From positions 4,074,501 to 4,138,500 of the forward strand of contig NC_011891.1 of NCBI RefSeq assembly GCF_000022145.1: 64,000 bases of DNA, read 5' to 3'. This document shows positions 62,278-64,000 of the stretch, in pieces. A program made the position numbers and the translations under genes. Below the pieces are notes generated by a model, which saw nothing but the letters and a program-made list of their open reading frames with translations, was not told where the DNA came from and ran no database searches. Origin of the DNA: Anaeromyxobacter dehalogenans 2CP-1. Its GTDB lineage: Bacteria; Myxococcota; Myxococcia; Myxococcales; Anaeromyxobacteraceae. Numbering within the stretch: position 1 is the stretch's first letter; every line of letters begins with the position of its first letter.

Positions 62278-63174
62278 CTACCGCGCGAGCAGATCCGCGA
62301 GCGCGGCGTCCAGGTCCGGGAAGCGGAACCGGTAGCCGAGCTCGAGCGCGCGGCGCGGCACCACCCGCTGGCTCGCCAGGACCACCTCGGCCATCTCGCC
62401 CACCGCGAGCCGGATGGCGAGCTCGGGCGTGCGCAGGAGCGCAGGCCGGTGCAGGACGCGCCCGACCGCCTGCGCCAGGTCGCGGTTCCGCGCCGGCGCG
62501 GGCGCGGCGGCGTTGAGCGGGCCGGCGGCGCGCGCGTCCTCGAGCGCGAGGAGCGCGAGGCCGACCTCGTCGTCGAGGTGGATCCAGGGCTGCCAGAAGT
62601 CGCCGCGCCCGAGCGGCCCGCCCGCGAGCAGCCGGAACGGCTGCACCAGCCGCGGCAGCGCCCCGCCCTCGCGCGCGAGCACGATGCCGGTGCGCAGCCA
62701 GACGACCCGCGCGCGCGCCTCGGCCGGCCGCGCCGCCGCCTCCCAGGCCTGGCTGACCTCGGCGAGGAACCCCTCCCCCGGCCCGGCGCCCTCGTCGAGC
62801 ACCTGGTCGCCGCGCGCGCCGTAGAAGCCCACCGCGCTCCCCGACACGAGCACCCGCGGCCCGCCCGCCCGGAACACCGCGGCGATGCGCTCGGTGGAGC
62901 GCACCCGGCTGTCGCGGATGCGCCGCTTCTTCGCGGCGGTCCAGCGCCCCTCCACCGGCTCGCCGGCGAGGTGCACGCAGGCGTCGCAGCCGGCCAGCAC
63001 CTCCTCCCAGTCGCCCGGCGCCGACGGGTCGCCCTCCACCACCCGCACGGCGGGCGGCAGCCCCGCGCGCGCGGCGGAGCGGGTGAGCGCGGTGACGGCG
63101 TGGCCGCGGGCGAGCAGCGCCGCCGCGACCGGCCGCCCGATGAGCCCGGTGGCGCCGGTGAGGAAGACGTGCAT
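62278..63174 (-). CDS. TIGR01777-family NAD(P)-dependent epimerase
   Basis: A 298-residue extended short-chain dehydrogenase of the TIGR01777/YfcH family. The nucleotide motif is VFLTGATGLIGRPVAAALLA (3-22). The family segments VHLAGEPVEGRWTAAKKRRI, VLVSGSAVGFYG and WQPWIHLDDEVGLALLAL are present, and the C-terminal DUF1731-type tail ends RFPDLDAALADLLAR. The substrate of the family is not firmly known. It follows the Usg-like gene's strand with a 65-bp gap. Confidence 0.92.
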   Translation of the reverse strand: MHVFLTGATGLIGRPVAAALLARGHAVTALTRSAARAGLPPAVRVVEGDPSAPGDWEEVLAGCDACVHLAGEPVEGRWTAAKKRRIRDSRVRSTERIAAVFRAGGPRVLVSGSAVGFYGARGDQVLDEGAGPGEGFLAEVSQAWEAAARPAEARARVVWLRTGIVLAREGGALPRLVQPFRLLAGGPLGRGDFWQPWIHLDDEVGLALLALEDARAAGPLNAAAPAPARNRDLAQAVGRVLHRPALLRTPELAIRLAVGEMAEVVLASQRVVPRRALELGYRFRFPDLDAALADLLAR

Positions 63175-63269
63175 GCGGGGATTGTAGACGGCGGCGCGGG
63201 CGCGTGGCCCGCCGCCAGGCGGGGGGGCCCGCGCGGCAGGGCCGGGCGCCGCGAAGCTCCGCTTATGTG

Positions 63270-63290
63270 GCGGGGCGCAGCCCCGTCCGC
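63270..63290. terminator. Possible hairpin after M50 gene
   Basis: GGGGCGCAGCCCC is a short inverted repeat just after the stop of the minus-strand M50 gene. The same 13 bases occur at about 58500. No T-run is present, so it may be a repeated element rather than a terminator. Confidence 0.3.
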
Positions 63291-64000
63291 TCAACTCAGC
63301 AGCTGCGCCGCCACGTTCGCGCCCGGGACGTGCGCCATGAAGTGCACGAGCGCGAGGAGCCCGCCGGCGAGGGCCGCGTAGGCGATCCCCCACGCGGCGA
63401 TCTGCCGCGGCGACATGGGGGCGGCGCGTGCCGCCTTCTCGAGCCGCTCCAGGCCGCGCAGCCACATGGGCTCGGAGGGCGAGCCGAGCGGCGGCCCGAC
63501 CACCGCGCGCAGGTAGCGGAAGTGCTCCGGCCCGAAGCGCGCGCGCTCGGGGAGGAGCCGCAGCGCCCGGCCGCCGGCGCGCGACTGCGCCTCGCCCATC
63601 AGCTCCATCGCGCCGAGCAGCGCCACCAGCCACACCAGCCCGTAGCCGAGCGCGCTCCCGACCGCCACCGCGCCGCCCAGGCCGAGCACGGTGAGCGCGA
63701 GGCCGAGCGAGGACGAGAACGAGTACGCGAGCGCCTGCATGAGCCGGCCGCCATCGAGCGGCGACACCGGGATGAGGTTGAACAGGTTGATGATCGCCCA
63801 CCAGGACGCGACCGCGGCGAAGATGGGCTGGCCCGTCCACAGCCACAGCCCCGCCGGCACCAGCGCGAACACGGAGCCCCAGATCGGCCCGGAGAGCGCC
63901 ACGTAGGCCTGCTGCCAGCGCGAGGTGAACGCGTCCTCGGTGACCGCCACCGCGCCGAGGAACGGCACGAAGTACATGCCGCGCACCTGCATCCCGGTGC
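63291..64000 (-). CDS. M50 site-2 protease family protein (partial)
   Basis: The C-terminal 236 residues or so of an intramembrane zinc protease; the gene continues past the window edge. Membrane helices surround NLFNLIPVSPLDGGRLMQAL, the conserved segment carrying the third zinc ligand (Asp) of M50 enzymes. The HExxH motif should lie upstream, outside the window. Two further helices follow, then a cytosolic region (about 150-195) and a last helix near the C terminus. An ATG at 63992 is only an internal Met. Confidence 0.88.
   Translation of the reverse strand, partial: TGMQVRGMYFVPFLGAVAVTEDAFTSRWQQAYVALSGPIWGSVFALVPAGLWLWTGQPIFAAVASWWAIINLFNLIPVSPLDGGRLMQALAYSFSSSLGLALTVLGLGGAVAVGSALGYGLVWLVALLGAMELMGEAQSRAGGRALRLLPERARFGPEHFRYLRAVVGPPLGSPSEPMWLRGLERLEKAARAAPMSPRQIAAWGIAYAALAGGLLALVHFMAHVPGANVAAQLLS

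Overview
The window is about 70% or more G+C by eye and looks like chromosome of a myxobacterium, most likely an Anaeromyxobacter-type organism. The reasons are a MYXO-CTERM sorting tail, a bactofilin/PadC-like gene cluster, periplasmic multihaem cytochrome respiration genes, GTG/TTG starts and translationally coupled genes throughout. No rRNA is present. One intact tRNA (Gly-GCC) lies at 47.2 kb.

Layout. 0.3-9.1 kb: an ECF42-type sigma factor with its DGPF/YCII partner, a phosphoesterase, an alpha/beta hydrolase, an acyltransferase, a family 4 glycosyltransferase and an aldo/keto reductase divergent from a LysR regulator. 9.1-14.2 kb: thioredoxin 2, an L,D-transpeptidase, a diacylglycerol-kinase-like lipid kinase, a DUF2249-hemerythrin protein and a chemoreceptor. 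14.4-24.5 kb: carB, a rhodanese, a four-gene cluster (receiver protein, YaiO-type outer-membrane barrel, HEAT-repeat protein, membrane GT2) and hflKC. 24.5-32.1 kb: a repeat lipoprotein, a flavoprotein/tetrahaem-cytochrome reductase pair, a histidine kinase scrap, and a DUF898-M48 protease pair.

32.1-47.2 kb is foreign DNA stacked beside tRNA-Gly. The right part (39,188-47,200) is a well-delimited integrative element. A 56-bp direct repeat bounds it; 26 bp of that repeat is the 3' end of tRNA-Gly. It carries a tyrosine integrase, an excisionase, a Rep_trans-like initiator, an XRE regulator, a 13-bp repeat array, a broken EVE-like/PD-(D/E)XK nuclease gene, and a two-gene ATPase plus HEPN-RNase-like module that is the best candidate for an undescribed defence system. 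Left of it lies an older, decayed island: a frameshifted serine recombinase, a toxin-antitoxin remnant, an AT-hook/RHH protein, a nuclease gene split by an IS21-family element with a clean 5-bp target duplication, and a reverse-transcriptase fragment whose last codons resemble an integrase C terminus.

47.3-64 kb is ordinary backbone: a heptosyltransferase-like GT9, pgsA, a TPR-AIM24 protein, a lytic transglycosylase, nadB, a lipoprotein, pyrE, a PadC-like ParB protein, two bactofilins, a lysophospholipase-like hydrolase, a TPR lipoprotein, a MerR-like/pseudo-receiver regulator, a nitrilase-family amidase, a MYXO-CTERM protein with its outer-membrane barrel partner, a Usg-type aspartate-semialdehyde dehydrogenase paralogue without catalytic residues, a TIGR01777 epimerase, and the C-terminal part of an M50 site-2 protease running off the window.
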